The notes under the pieces: generated by a model
Database searches by the model: none
Told to the model about the DNA's origin: nothing
The model's input: the letters and a program-made list of their open reading frames with translations, nothing else
Shown here: positions 39,316 through 51,595 of the stretch, piece by piece
Numbering within the stretch: the stretch's first letter is position 1
Layout of the letters: every line of letters begins with the position of its first letter
Assembly: GCA_911728435.2 (NCBI GenBank)
Contig: OU452211.1
Location: 7,236,428-7,300,427, forward strand
Origin: Apoderus coryli
Taxonomy: Eukaryota; Arthropoda; Insecta; Coleoptera; Attelabidae
DNA length: 64,000 nt
Reading direction: 5' to 3'
Made by a program: the position numbers and the translations under genes

Positions 39316-41107
39316 CAGAGTCGATAATTTTAAGAATGATAAAAAGTGAAAAAAAATTATAGTAGGATGAAACCCATTGGAAAGGTAGAGAATATAACAA
39401 GAATGAAAGGAAAAATAAATTACAGGCGATCTGAGGTCGGGAAGGTGGAGGGGGTGAGTTTTTAAGGGTAAAAAACGGTTAATCTCGATTTCCGGTAAAA
39501 CTGCAAGTCCTATGAAAAAAAGTTAAATAGTAAAGTTGTAGGTAATAAAAAGATCTACAACTTTTGTATCGACACTATTTTAACATAACCTCAAAATTTA
39601 TGTGCAAAATTGGAATAACCGAGTTTTTGGTTTTTTATTTTTATCTTTTGCAAAAAAAAATATTTTTTGACGAAATTTGGTGAAAACTTAGCTTTGTATG
39701 TCCCAAACACACAGTAATTTTTTTGACTTAAAATATTAATTTTTTCACCTTATTTTGACTTAATATCGAAAAAGCACCCTAATTTTGATCTTACGTCAAA
39801 ATATCTGCTTTTTTAAAAAAGTTGGTGTGTTTTTTGTTCGTTGAAATCTCTACTTTCTGATGGTATAAAAAATATACACTACTATGGTAAATGTTCTCAG
39901 AAAATGTAAATAATGAACAAAACTCGAATCCGAAAATTTTACACTTTAATTACTCGAAAAACGTAAGATTTCATGTTATATTGATAAACAATAAAAGTAA
40001 AAATCCATAAAACATCAAGATTGCAAAAGACATGCGAAAATGGTTGTTCTAAATATTAAAAATAGGATTTAAAAAGGATTTCATCTAAAAAATGTGACTG
40101 CTGCAATTTTTTTTTTCAGTAATAAAGTTGATTTATTAAATTCTCATTACATTTATGTCATAGAAAATCTCATAATAGAGAAATATACATGTAAATCGTA
40201 CCATTGAATTTAAATACTTTTTACTGATGACGTTATTTATTATAATATTTTCAAATACAATAATCTTCTTATTTATAAATACATTATCTTGCATTCTAAT
40301 TACTTCTCCATTAGTTTTTGTCTCTTTGATGGCATTTCTTCATAGTTAGATTCGACAAATCTTCCCGATTCTAGTGGATCTTCGAAATCTTCAAGAGCAT
40401 CACCGTTTTCGTCTCCAAGAGTATTTCCGGTCTGCATTGGTTCTTGATCAACAATTTCATCTGAATCAACTTCCTCGTAGGTTTTTTCTTTCGAGTTTTT
40501 TTCATTATTTGCATTTTCTGAGAACATTTACTATAGTAGTGTATATTTTTTTTACCATCAGAAAGTAGAGATTTCAACGAACAAAAAACACACCAACCTT
40601 TTTAAAAAGCAGATATTTTGACATGAGAATTTTCGATTGAAAATTAGTGTGCTTTTTCGATATTAAATCAAAATTAGGTGAAAAAATGAATATTTTAAAT
40701 CAAAAAAATTACTGTATGTTTGGGACATACAAAGCTAAGTTTTCACCAAATTTCGAGAAAAAATTATTTTTTTTCCAAAAGATAAAAATAAAAAAACCAA
40801 AAACTCGGTTATTCGAATTTTCCACATAAATTTTGAGGTTAATTGAAAAAAGTGCTGATACAAAAGTTTTATATATATTATTATTACCTACAACTTTGTC
40901 ATTTAACTTTTTTGCATAGGACTTGCAGTTTTATCGGAAATCGAGATTAACCGTTTTTTAACCTTAAAAACTCACCCCCTCCGCCTTCCCGACGTCAGAT
41001 CGCCCGTAATTTATTTTTCCTGTCATTCTTGTTAGATTCTCTACATTTTCCAATGGGTTTTTTTATCCTACTATAATTTTTGTTGGTGTCAAAAATTATC
41101 GACCCAT
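39316..41107. mobile_element. Foldback element with about 600-bp inverted arms
   Basis: The left arm (39316 to about 39930) and right arm (about 40522 to 41107) are inverse copies with many small differences. Shared blocks include AATTATAGTAGGAT, ATAAATTAC.GGCGATCTGA, GAGGGGGTGAG, AACGGTTAATCTCGATTTCC and CATACAAAGCTAAG. Outer ends read TCGATAATTTT / AAAATTATCGA. The centre of about 590 bp holds one small acidic frame. No transposase is recognisable. It may be a non-autonomous long-TIR transposon. I did not identify a clear target duplication. Confidence 0.75.
40300..40527 (-). CDS. Small acidic ORF inside the foldback element
   Basis: A 75-residue frame, starting MFSENANNEK at the inner edge of the right arm and ending MPSKRQKLMEK. 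Acidic residues dominate (DEIVDQEP, DALEDFEDPLES), with a basic KRQK patch at the end that could be a nuclear-localisation-like signal. It may be the remaining N-terminal exon of a lost transposase or a chance frame. No family recognised. Confidence 0.3.
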   Translation of the reverse strand: MFSENANNEKNSKEKTYEEVDSDEIVDQEPMQTGNTLGDENGDALEDFEDPLESGRFVESNYEEMPSKRQKLMEK

Positions 41108-41389
41108 GTCTATTTGTACGTGTACGGCCGCACTTTTTGTTTTTGATTTGCGATTAAGATTTATTATTTCTTGTTTACTGTTACTTTATCATAATTATTT
41201 ATTCTAGTTTTTGTGTGATTTAGGCTGTACAATACCCATATGCACTAGTCCTAGGACTTCAGTGGGTTGTGATATATTATTTTATGTAAATTTTTGTTTG
41301 GGAAATAAAACGAATTATTATTATATCAAATAACGAAACTGGTGTTGATTCCAGCGAAGCTACTAATTAGCCTGAAATGCGTAAAGCTA
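41108..41389. other. No gene seen
   Basis: AT-rich spacer. A run ATATTATTTTATGTAAA and GAAATAAAACG near 41270-41310 looks like a degraded retroelement 3' end, not provable. Confidence 0.3.
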
Positions 41390-41391
41390 TA

Positions 41392-42712
41392 GGGGAGACC
41401 GGGGTCAATTGTAACACGGGTCAATTGAAACAGTGATCAAAATTTCTTTCTGGTAAAGATTGTATAACCAAACTGTGCTCATAACATATAGAAATATCGG
41501 CGAGCTTATTCCGGCAGTACTCCGCGGGCCGTTAAAGCAAGCATGTGAACTTAGTGCGAGATTTTGTGTTTTCACGTGTCCAAAGTAAGTATTTACGATA
41601 TTCCTTATGTATGTGTAATTGAGTCTGTGTATGTGTTTAGCTCGTTCTCAACTTTATATTAGTTAGGCCATTAAGTTAGCTTTATTTTACGTTGGTTAGT
41701 ATTTCAAATTAATTTCGCTTGTAGTAGATATGGTATCATTTATTTAAAAATGTCGCTTGGGCTCAGTTGTAACGGGGACGTTTGTAACGCTTCAATTGAC
41801 CCCACCTTTTTGTAAAATAAATTACTTAGTTTATTTAATTTCAGATACCCCGTAAAAGAGTCCTAAAAACTGATAGATCAAGTCGAGATATATCTTTATA
41901 TGAATCGGCATACGTAGAGCTTCAAAAAGGGCTATCACTACGTCTAGCTGCTGACCAATTTCGTATATCTCATGTGTCTTTGTTGAGGTACAAGCGAAAG
42001 ATAGACGTGGATTGAAAATGGTATGGCGGGAGAAGACTGGTTTTCTCGTTTCATATCAAGACACCGTGACTTATCAATACGAGCACTACAGGCAACCAGT
42101 TTATCCAGAGCAACGCAATGTTGATGAAACTGGCGTAACAACAGTCCAGAAACGAATGAATTTCAAAACCCTACATCAACATCTCGGGGACTAGAAAATT
42201 TTGAAATTTCCGAAAATACTTTACACAAATCAACCACCCAAAATGAGACTTTTTCACCAGAAGCTGTTAGGTGTTTTGGAAAAGATCCACCACGAAAGGT
42301 GGCAGCAAAAGGAAAGAAAAAAGGAAAGTCCAAACTGGTACACCAGAATACCTCATAAGCAGAATATTGTGTTAATTTTTGTTGTTGTTATGAAGTTATG
42401 AGGCAATTTTATTATAGTTCCTACTTGGTTTTGAATATTTTTTGTTGAATAATAAATGAAAATAAACAATATATTGTCCCCATTACCATTGTTTCAATTG
42501 ACCCTTGACCGGGGTCGTTTGTAACATTATGCACCATCTCTTATTTCTTTTGCATATTCCTTTCCTGCTTATCAATAGTCTAATTTAACTGCTAGGTTAA
42601 GTATATCATACTCCCAGCTATACGTGAACATAAATTTAGAATCATTTCCATTCAGTTTCTAGCCAGAAAAAAATTATTTGTAAAAAATGGTTCAATTGTC
42701 CCCGGTCTCCCC
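41392..42712 (+). mobile_element. pogo-like (Tigger-type) element with internal deletions
   Basis: TIRs read GGGGAGACCGGGGTCAATTG on the left and GGGGAGACCGGGGACAATTG inverted on the right, flanked by TA (41390-41391 and 42713-42714). Subterminal GGGTCAATTG/TTGTAAC motifs repeat many times on both sides. The plus-strand frame has PRKRVLKTDRSSRDISLYE, LRLAADQFRISHVSLLRYK (a Psq-type HTH), then GMAGEDWFSRFISRHRDLSI (CENP-B-type DNA-binding domain), then NVDETGVTTVQKR with the first catalytic Asp. The remaining DDE core is deleted and only the basic tail near 42290 follows. Confidence 0.85.
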
Positions 42713-42714
42713 TA

Positions 42715-43329
42715 CCGCCGTTTATAGAGATTTACTCTCTATATGCTTCATATATTTTCAATTCCACATGAAACAATATTAACTGTTTCATTTATTCACA
42801 ATAAATTCAGTTTGATCCCTTATAAATGATTAATCAATACAAAAATACAATCCGTCGTCACAGCGGACTTCTTCCTGGTACACACATTATTCATCTTTGT
42901 TTCCAAATAGGCATAGATGAAAAGAATATTATATTAAATAACATAATAAACTATATTATAGACTGAATATACCTAGTCGCAGCAGGTATCACACCTAATA
43001 TTATGTAGTGACCGCATATGCGGTACATATTTATATATTATAAATTTATATTTCGTAATCAACATTTTTATAATTACGATTATTCATTTAATGTAACGAT
43101 GGTGATTCTGCAAAAAATCATTTTGTTTGGAGAGAAATGATCCGGAATAGTATCATGCTGTGGGCTTGTTGCGTTATCTAAACAATAGGTTTGTTTTCAA
43201 AGAAAGACTTGCATCTGAGTAGTTTTTTTTAAACGACTTAAAGCATCCTCTATGCCCTAGATTAAATATTTATTTTCGTGATTGAAGATTCGAAGAAAAG
43301 AGTGCTCTAATCCAGGGAATATTGCTCTG
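42715..43329. other. No gene seen
   Basis: AT-rich. A small palindrome GACCGCATATGCGGT lies at 43010-43024. No domain recognised. Confidence 0.35.
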
Positions 43330-43530
43330 TCAATTTACCACCATACAATTTTATCTGAACTGCATAATTTTGGTATTCGAGGCACATCTTCAGCTTGGAT
43401 TGCTTCATATCTGTCTGACAGGAACCAAAAAGTCTAAATAATAATGGTACCATATTTGAGTCATCGGTTCTTGAGATTAACGGTGGCGTTCCCCAGGGCA
43501 GTACTGATTTTTATACTTTTTGTTTCCAAT
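43330..43530 (+). pseudogene. LINE RT fragment, upstream half
   Basis: Plus strand: IYHHTILSELHNFGIRGTSS, IASYLSDRNQKV, then after a frameshift GGVPQGST. These are RT palm motifs up to the SSGVPQGS box. The frame stops at the left end of the ACGT-rich element and resumes beyond it. Confidence 0.75.
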
Positions 43531-44822
43531 CCCAATAAAAACACGTACGTAAAAAAAAACGTTTAAATTTATTAATAACGTTTTATTAAAATCGTGTTTT
43601 TATTACCTAGAATCTACTCAAAAATGTCGCGGTATTAAACGTTACATACAACGTGTAAAGAAAAACGTTTTATATTGGTGAATAAATAACAGCTTTGTGT
43701 GGTGTTCAAAACACGTCAAAACAACGTTGATAATATTTTTAAAATGTTTCCAGAATACGTCGAATACACGTAGAAAATAAACGATACATACACGAATTTT
43801 ATTGTTATATATTTATTTTTAAACAACGTTTCTAAAGAACATTGAATAAACGTGTACTTGTATTTTTAAAACAATACATTTATTAACGTAATATTGACGT
43901 AAACTGTAAGGATTTTTTTAACGATTTACTCAAACTTTTACAACGTAACACACACACTAAACTAAAGCACGAGATTGTTGATGAAACTAACCGCGCTACT
44001 AATGTAAAAGGGGGATTACATTCGTATTACTTTAATGCAAAAATCAAAGTTAGTGATCGTCTGACCGTCATCAGAACCAATAGGATTCCTCCCCGCGATT
44101 TAACAAACCACATTTTTATTAGTAAAAATAACGTTTTAAAAATACGTTTTTACACTATTAAAAATGACCAATGCAGGTATGCTTTTTCTAACACGATTTT
44201 GTTACTATACATAAATCGACGTTTTTTAAAAGGTGGGAAACCATCGTATTGGTTCTGACACTGACAGTCACTTACGCTGTCGAATTTGGAAACTTGAGTA
44301 CACTAGTAGAAGGTTTGTTCCTACACGTTTTATTGCCTTCGAGAAACGTTAAAAACCCGTATTGATAAACGTCAAACATGCGATCCGCTTAGTACGTTAT
44401 TTTAATATAAAGATAATGACTGTTATATTTTCGTCAGGAAAATCCGACAATATTTTTTTTTTATTTCTATTACTTAAGATTAATTTATTATGCGTTGGTT
44501 TTAACGTATAAAGAACGTTAATTTTATTCGACCTATTAATATACTATTAAAACGTTAAAAAAACGTGTAAATAGCTGAATATGGTTAGACAGTATGTTAA
44601 AAAACGTATTGTAATATAATAAATTTATTATTCAAAATAACGTCATATTAACCTACAAGTTTTCTTAAGTTAGATTTTGGCCAGAAATGTTCGTATTAAA
44701 AACGTTGAATTAAAACGGTGTTATTTTGTACCAAAATAATGCGGTTATTTTTTAAACGTACACGTTTATCAACCATTGACACGTTAATTTTACGTTTAAA
44801 AAACGTATGTGTGTTTACTGGG
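43531..44822. mobile_element. ACGT-saturated non-coding element with TIRs
   Basis: About 1.29 kb. The left end reads CCCAATAAAAACACGTACGT and the right end, inverted, CCCAGTAAACACACATACGT. The interior contains roughly 40 copies of ACGT by my count, mostly as AACGTT, AAACGT or ACGTTT, against about four expected by chance at this base composition. No coding frame. It splits a LINE RT gene precisely between the VPQGS box and the FADD-type box. Superfamily not determined; no clear target duplication. Confidence 0.75.
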
Positions 44823-45300
44823 ATATGACAACACAAATAAAATCCATCAAACATATAACCCTTTTTCCAGATGCTAGCTCAGCAATAATATTTGCTGAGA
44901 ACATTGCCAATTTAAGTTCAAAAGGAGCAGAATGTTTGGATGAGATATGGGCATAATGTAATAATTATGATCTAGCAGTGAATTTCAAGCGACTAGGGAG
45001 GTTGACTATAGTGTTTGAATCCACAATGAAAATTGCTGTGTGGCCCAGAGAGGGGCTGTAAAATTCTTGGACGTTGTGATCGACGCGCTTGTGGTATCTG
45101 CAGATTGAAAACATATCAAAAAAGCTCTGCATGTATTTGTTTTTGATTTGGAACTTACGCTATTATTTTGTGGAACAACTCGTGACGGATAGAAGAGGGG
45201 CGTTAGAACAATGTGTTGGACGAGTATTTTGCTGTTGGTTGTTGACGAATTGAAGGCATTTGTCTTGATAAAATTGGTTATACATGACCTGTGCAAAGAA
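44823..45300 (+). pseudogene. LINE RT fragment, downstream half
   Basis: Plus strand: DMTTQIKSIKHITLFPDASS (the catalytic box normally FADD reads FPDA), then FAENIANLSSKGAECLDEIW, CNNYDLAVNF and later VKFLGVVIDARLRWYLQIEN and KKLCMYLFLIWNL. It continues the reading of 43330-43530 and has several stops. Confidence 0.75.
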
Positions 45301-46869
45301 TAAGGTGGTTGTCAGAAGCTATGTTTTAAAGAATAACTGTTAAAACGCCGAAACAGCTAAGGCTCTGACTCTATTAGTCCGTGGTTTCCAGACCACGAAG
45401 ATCGTAATCATATTTCTAAAATAGTATCATCAAACATAATATCTATTATCCCATGAATAATAATAGTTGTGGGATTGACTTCTGTCCGTTTATGACAACT
45501 GTACACGATTCATCACGCGCATACCTTCACTTAATCTCTGTTGATTTCTTTTGCTTGTATTTCTCTCCATCTTTGTTGTCTTAGTAATGCACTTGGGAAT
45601 GTGATTCTGCTGTCAGAAGTGCAGCAAAGGATCATTTTTTAAATGGCAGATATCGCGTTTATTATGTGAGTTTAATTGTTACCGCTTGCGTGGGTATTAC
45701 AAGCTGAGAAAGAGAAAGAGAGAGAGAAGTGGTCCTTCTGAAATGCATCCGAGAGATGCCTTGTTATTGTATCGGTTTTTATGCAGCATTGTTATACATG
45801 CTCGAAATAATTGGTATGCGGGATATCTGTTCTGAAAAACTGAATTAGTTCTTTAATCGAAAAAGGTATAAGGCAGAGTACATTGGAGGAATTAATTGAA
45901 ACCTATTGGATTGGAATATCATAAAATTAGGGATATATGTCAACTTATTATACAGGGTCTTAAGAAAATGAGGCCCTTAGAGAATCTGTATACGAGGTCC
46001 ATACAAAATAACTGGTGACTGGGGGAAGGTGAAGAATGGATTGACGGAAAAATCAATAATCAGGAAGCCATACAGAGCCGTACTAAGGACATTCACTCCA
46101 AAATAAATACAAGTAATTGGTAAAAGTTATATAACGTGAGTGTAACATTTAATATTTAAGTGTCGTGGTACAATAATGAACCGGAACAGTGACAGAGTAG
46201 ACGCACTTTCATTTCATAGCATTTTCACTCCTAAGCGACTCTTCAAGGTTCTCTGAAATGAAAATTATACTTTAAAGTATGCGGTTTTACTAAATACAAA
46301 TATGATAGGATACCAATAAATTAGAGTTGAAAATACGTACCTTGAAAATATAAAAAGACATTTAAATCTTCATTGGCTTGATCCTCGTCTCTAACTCTCT
46401 TTTTAAAGATGTGGTAGCTTCTACTTGGTCATATATTCTTTTAAAGGTGTTTCTTTTAAACGTTTAATGTCTTTTGACGTTCTGTGAATCACCCTGTATA
46501 TTGTCCACGCATAAAAAACTATTTGAATTGTCCTCGTCCAACAAAATGGTATAAGTTTGTATTTATGCATAGTTCAGATCACGTACATCGCATAAAATGT
46601 CTGTCATTTGTCCACACAACGTCACGCCGCCAAAACGTATGCAGAGAGTCATACAGAATATACATAATGTTGTCGTATGTACGGTACATCATAGAAATAA
46701 ATGCCGCGCTCTTTGGTCTTCTGGTATCGCACCCTCGCATCTCGTTGGTCCGCTAATGTTACTTTCACCTGAAAATTCTCAGTACCTACTTTTAACGATA
46801 AAAGTAAGGGCACATGGTGCTCTCACATTTGGTATCTCAGACATAGAATAATATCTATAGATCTCCATT
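45301..46869. other. No gene seen
   Basis: AT-rich with a GAGAAAGAGAAAGAGAGAGAG tract near 45708. TACAGGGTCT at 45951 and CACCCTGTATA at 46491 look like opposite ends of a mariner-like element about 550 bp apart, but the sequence between shows no transposase. Confidence 0.35.
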
Positions 46870-47335
46870 TCAATTTTGTCAAAGTTCTCGAAGGTGTTTG
46901 AGTCAATAATAATTTATGACAAGATCTTTTACCCAAATTAAGAATCGTATAATACCCCAGCGGCAGGGATTTTTTCACAAAAGATCAACAGCTACAAATC
47001 TTGTCGTTTCCTACCTACAACAAGGATATCCTATCATCGGCAAGGGTATTCAGGTCGAGAGAATCTACACGAACTTCTCTAAAGCATTCGATAGAATATA
47101 CCACAATTCACTTTGGCTATTAGGAATTTCATTTTTTTAATCATACTTGGATCGACGTATGCACTTCATGCAATACAATGCTTTTAAGTCTCACTCTTAC
47201 TTGGCCACGAGTGGTGCTCCCCAAGGTAGTTACCTAGCTCTATCTGTCATCTGTTCTTTCTCATATCAACTGCTGTTTTATTTGTCTGCTAAAGGAGTTG
47301 GAACTGATGTTTCTTCCCCGTTGGATTCTCTGTGC
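46870..47335 (+). pseudogene. LINE RT fragment
   Basis: Plus strand: IIPQRQGFFHKRSTATNLV, GIQVERIYTNFSKAFDRIYH (the A/DFSKAFD box carrying a catalytic Asp, here preceded by TN), then SYLATSGAPQGSYLALSVIC. These are consecutive Jockey-type RT motifs; stops separate them. Confidence 0.75.
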
Positions 47336-47339
47336 CGTC

Positions 47340-47660
47340 CTCAGTAGGACAAAAGATGCGCTTGTCCATGTTATACGATACTGAATTTCATTATCGATAT
47401 TTGCGTTCACCGCGAGAATGCTGCCGAGGTAAGAGAAACTCTCGATGTTCTGAAGTCTGTCTTGTGTGGTGGGACAGCAACAGTGTTGTGTGTTGTTGCA
47501 GGCTGTCTTTTCTTTAGATTCAGTTCATGCCCGATACTCTTTTTATGTGCTGTTATATTGAAAATCCTCTTCTGTATCAGTTAGAACAACGTTGTCAGCC
47601 GCGAATTGAAGCTGAATGACTGACGTGGATACGATCTTCGTCCCAGTTTGCAGTCTACGA
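47340..47660 (-). pseudogene. LINE fragment sharing motifs with 9001-9100
   Basis: CTCTCGATGTTCTGAAGTCTG at 47440 is the inverse of the sequence near 9020 and, read on the minus strand, gives LQNIESFSYL-type residues of LINE ORF2. The rest is too worn to read. Confidence 0.45.
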
Positions 47661-48445
47661 CTGTTGAAGAGACTATTAGACTATAAGAAACATCAAACTT
47701 AAATATACAAGAAATCTTTCCATTACTAAATGCTTAAAATAATAATAAAACAAAACATAAAATCCCTATTGTCAATACAAAGACCGCCAAGAGCATCGAT
47801 TATATAATTTATGCGATTTTATCCTAACCACAATTCAGATTGTATATTATTGTGATGCAGGTACAGTAACAATTGTAAGACAGACAGAGAAAGGCAGATG
47901 TTGGTTTAGGTATATGTCGATGTTTTCGTGTGGTGGAACGGCAGTTGACCGTCAGATCAGATCGCGCCTATCTATCATGTATTGTCACACGGATGCCCCA
48001 ATCGTTCATTGTTCTTTTTCCACCGGCCATAATCCATTCATTTCCAATGATGTTCTGCCTGTTCTTACGTTTCATTTTTGATGTAAAGAGTGGCTCAAGT
48101 CGATTAGTCTTAATAATGTTGCAGTGATGAAAAATAAAAGTCAAATCTCCACCAAATAAATTTAATAGAAATTCGTCAATAGTTATTTCTTCAGCTAGAC
48201 ATGTTTCAAGACTAGGCCAGTCTTAATTTAGAATAGAATTTCCCCGCATTATAACAAATATATTGTCTCTGTCTCAGCATATTTTTTTTTCACTCATAGA
48301 TCCACAACTACCAATTTAGCTGTCTTCTCTCAGTATGTTTCTGAGATTCTCGATGGGCGAGGTCAGGTCAGACGGAGGTATTGCATAGGAAACTCGATGA
48401 TTTCGGGTTTCGATCCTCGACTATATCCCTTTTCAAATCATATTT
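47661..48445. other. No gene seen
   Basis: AT-rich with no recognisable domain. Confidence 0.35.
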
Positions 48446-48615
48446 ATATCAGATACATCAGTATGTTTCTTTTAATGGTTACAAATGAAGACATTATCGT
48501 ACAACATCCGGTGTGCCCCAGGGATCTAATTTGGGTCTTCTTTTATTCATAATTTTCATTGATGATCTTATCCTAATTTATTTTTTGCGGATGATCTCAA
48601 AGTGTTCTATCTCTA
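48446..48615 (+). pseudogene. LINE RT palm fragment
   Basis: Plus strand: YVSFNGYK, TTSGVPQGSNLGLLLFIIFI, then after a frameshift FADDLKVFYL. These are the SSGVPQGS and catalytic FADD boxes. It is interrupted at 48624 by a hAT-like repeat. Confidence 0.75.
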
Positions 48616-48623
48616 CGGAAGAT

Positions 48624-49240
48624 CAGTGGCGGCTTGTCCTATGAAGCAAGTGACGCACCTAAATAATCAGTAAAATTAATAATATTTAAGTATTTAATTT
48701 TATTTTATTGTGTAATTATTTTTCTCCATATAAAATTTAAACTATAAATTAATGTATATTTAATTCTCAACCTGCTTTACCATAAAACTGTAATTCTGAA
48801 TTTCGACTTCATCTGAAGCAGGCTTTATTCTATACATATATTTAACATACTTAATTTACATACCTATAGGTATTTCCCTCTTTTTTTATTCGTGTAATAA
48901 TAGTAAAACATTATTTATTTCGGTCTCTCTTCCCTGTGTGCGACAGTTGACACCCTTGCTAGTGCTTGTGTCCTATGACAATAGCCTATTTATTTATTAT
49001 ACACGTTCTTATGCAGATGAAGCGTGCCTCAAAGCATTTTTCATTTATTATTCAGCAACAATGGGCAACACTGCCATCTGGCATATACCCACTATACAAC
49101 CACCTATCTCTCTTTGTATAAACATAGTTGCCAGCGTTAAATTGTACGAAGCATAGCATAAGAATCTTGCCATTAAAAAAACACTATAAGAAGCACGCTT
49201 CATATAAATGCAGCAGAGATTTAATGTAAAATAAGGTTAT
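48624..49240 (+). repeat. hAT-like non-autonomous repeat, copy B
   Basis: Starts CAGTGGCGGCTTGTCC and is collinear in inverse orientation with 19709-20830 (minus its LINE insert). It also contains the inner CATAGTTGCCAGCGTT and GAAGCATAGCATAAG blocks of 36315-36546. Similarity to copy A ends at AAGGTTATATGA near 49245, where no inverted terminus is seen. It lies within a LINE RT fragment. Confidence 0.8.
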
Positions 49241-49245
49241 ATGAC

Positions 49246-51019
49246 AACGCTTGGCGAGTGTTTTGTACCTATATGTCGATTATTATTTTGATTATATCTA
49301 TCTCTATGACACAGTCGCAAATTTCTAGTGCTATGCTAATATTATTTTTATTTACTTTTCGGGAAGCTTAAAGTCTTGAATACAAATTCGTCTTTCTATT
49401 TAGTTAACTACATATTTAATTGAAGTTTTAAAATCTAAAAAAGTAGTGAACAAATTAAAAAAATATATACGATTATTAATTAGTAGGTACCTACCTATTT
49501 TTATAAAAATAAATGTGTAGGTACCGTAAAATATTGTTTTTTTAATAATATGTTATAATATCTCATACTTTAATATGGAAGAAGCAAGTGGAAGTACTAC
49601 ACATCAGCAGCGTAAATTATATTTACGCTGACATCAGGTAAGCGAAGATATTATGAAAAATGATGTTTATTTTTTAATTTTAACTAAAGTTAAGTTTTTT
49701 GAATCAACACTCCTTTTAAGAACAGAAAAATCTTGTTGAAAATATGCAGGCACATCTGTTCCAGATTTAAATAAATGTTTGATAAATATAAATAAAGGCA
49801 AATGCATAAAAGCAGAGCTTTTAATAATATCTGGTATGAGACGTATTATGATTTGCTAACAGGTAGCATAAAAGTAATTTGATTGACAGTTTCGTAAAAT
49901 GTGTTTTATTTAGTATTATTATGAAGTTGAATTATAATTTTATAATTGCTTGTATTTGTTGATTACTGGTTTATTGATGACGTCATCACTGACGACATAA
50001 AGACAAACTCAGATACAGAGCAGAAGTTCTGCGACCGGAACGCAGCGTTTATGTAATTTTATACAAATGAAAATAGTCGGAATCTGCCCAGAAACAAATT
50101 GACTATTTTGTAGGAATATGAAATATCTTTGGATGGAACTATACTTTCTTATTTTAAATACGAACCAGCTAGATAGCTTTAGCGGCAAAGAGTCTTCACG
50201 AAATCGTGTTCTATATTATGAAACGAAATATAAAATGATCCATAGATGATACCCTTACATACATATGTCCATTTCGGCTTAAACCAAAAACGAGAAAGAA
50301 GAGAAAAAAATAAATAAAAAGCGCAATCTGATCTAATCAGAGAGAAAAGCAGAGAAATAAAAACGGACGTGTTCCGAATACATACGTAACATTTATTACG
50401 CGTACCTTCACTGTATCTATCTAGGATAATATGTCCCACACAACTTGACAGATTTAGTGATGTAGATACTTTTTATTTTTCTTTTTTTTTTAATGTAATT
50501 CGGATGAACAGATTTATGCCGCGGCTGTTAGCGGATCTTTTGAAGAGTTGTACTATATGGATGCTGTGATTTTTTTTTCTCAAAGGTTTCACAAATAATG
50601 TTATGAACTGGTTATGCAACTATGTACTTCTTAGATCTCGCTGTGAGAATAGCATCACAACGCAGTATTCATTCATCATCAGTTTTATTACTGATGATGT
50701 TAACTTCACTACATTTTCCAAGTCAGTCAGCTATTTTGCTACTCTATTTTGTGCATTCTTCGTCAAGATTAATAAAAATCACTTTTCTAATAAATCAAAA
50801 ATCGATTATTTAAAAAAAAAATAAACTGTTGCCCACGAGGCACGAATAGCTCTCCATATTTAAGTGTAAAACTAATAATTTTATGACCTTTTTGTCAATT
50901 ATCTAAAATTTATATATATATTTTTTTTTGTTTTAGACATCAGCTAATTTCAGATCTTCTACGCCAAGTTCTTGTACGGAAAATAGTTGATTTTTTTGTT
51001 ATAAAATTTATTTTGTCTC
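49246..51019. other. No gene seen
   Basis: AT-rich. A short palindrome CGTAAATTATATTTACG lies at 49611-49627. No domain recognised. Confidence 0.35.
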
Positions 51020-51595
51020 CTTTTCTACAATTTACGAACGCCTATGTAAACAAAATTGTTATGCTGCATGTTGTAGGTTATCTTATATCAAAGCTATATA
51101 CAATTAGCCAATTTTTCTGTTAGATTTGGATTTTTTTTTCGTTTTTGACCCTTTTTTACACTATTTTCTAACGCCTGTTCATTTATGTAACATTTTTAGG
51201 TTATATTCTATTACAACTATGAAAAATCATTCCGTATTTCGAATACATTTAGGAAGTATATATTTTTTTATTTTGACCCCTTTCACACTATTAACGAACG
51301 CCTATGAAAACAAGTTATTTATAACACATTTTTTAGGTTATATTCTATCAAAGCAATAAATAACTAGTCAATATTTCTGCTATGTTTAAGAAATATGTTT
51401 TTTCTAACCTTCTTACCCCATTTTACACTATTTTCGAATGTTAATGTGGTCTAATTGTTTAGGTTAAATATTTTAGGTTATATTTAATTAAACGCACAAA
51501 AAATTAATCAACATTTCGGATAAGTTTAAGAATTATGATTTTTTTAATATTTGAACCCTCTTTTAAACCCCTTGCCTACGCTCAATGTTAATCAC
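51020..51595. repeat. Duplicated block, first copy, with about 130-bp subrepeats
   Basis: About four imperfect subrepeats, each with ACGAACGCCTATG, then TTAGGTTATATTCTATCA, then TTTGACCC..TTTNACACTATT, starting near 51031, 51166, 51291 and 51430. The block ends TTGAACCCTCTTTTAAACCC. The whole block recurs at 52515-53100. No coding potential. Confidence 0.75.

Noticed and set aside
45951..46500. Mariner-like MITE between TACAGGGTCT and CACCCTGTATA
   Set aside because: The inner sequences next to the two ends do not look inverted to each other, so they may be unrelated single ends.
46484..46851. Two 80-90-codon frames as a gene
   Set aside because: They overlap each other in different frames and show no recognisable domain or splice context.
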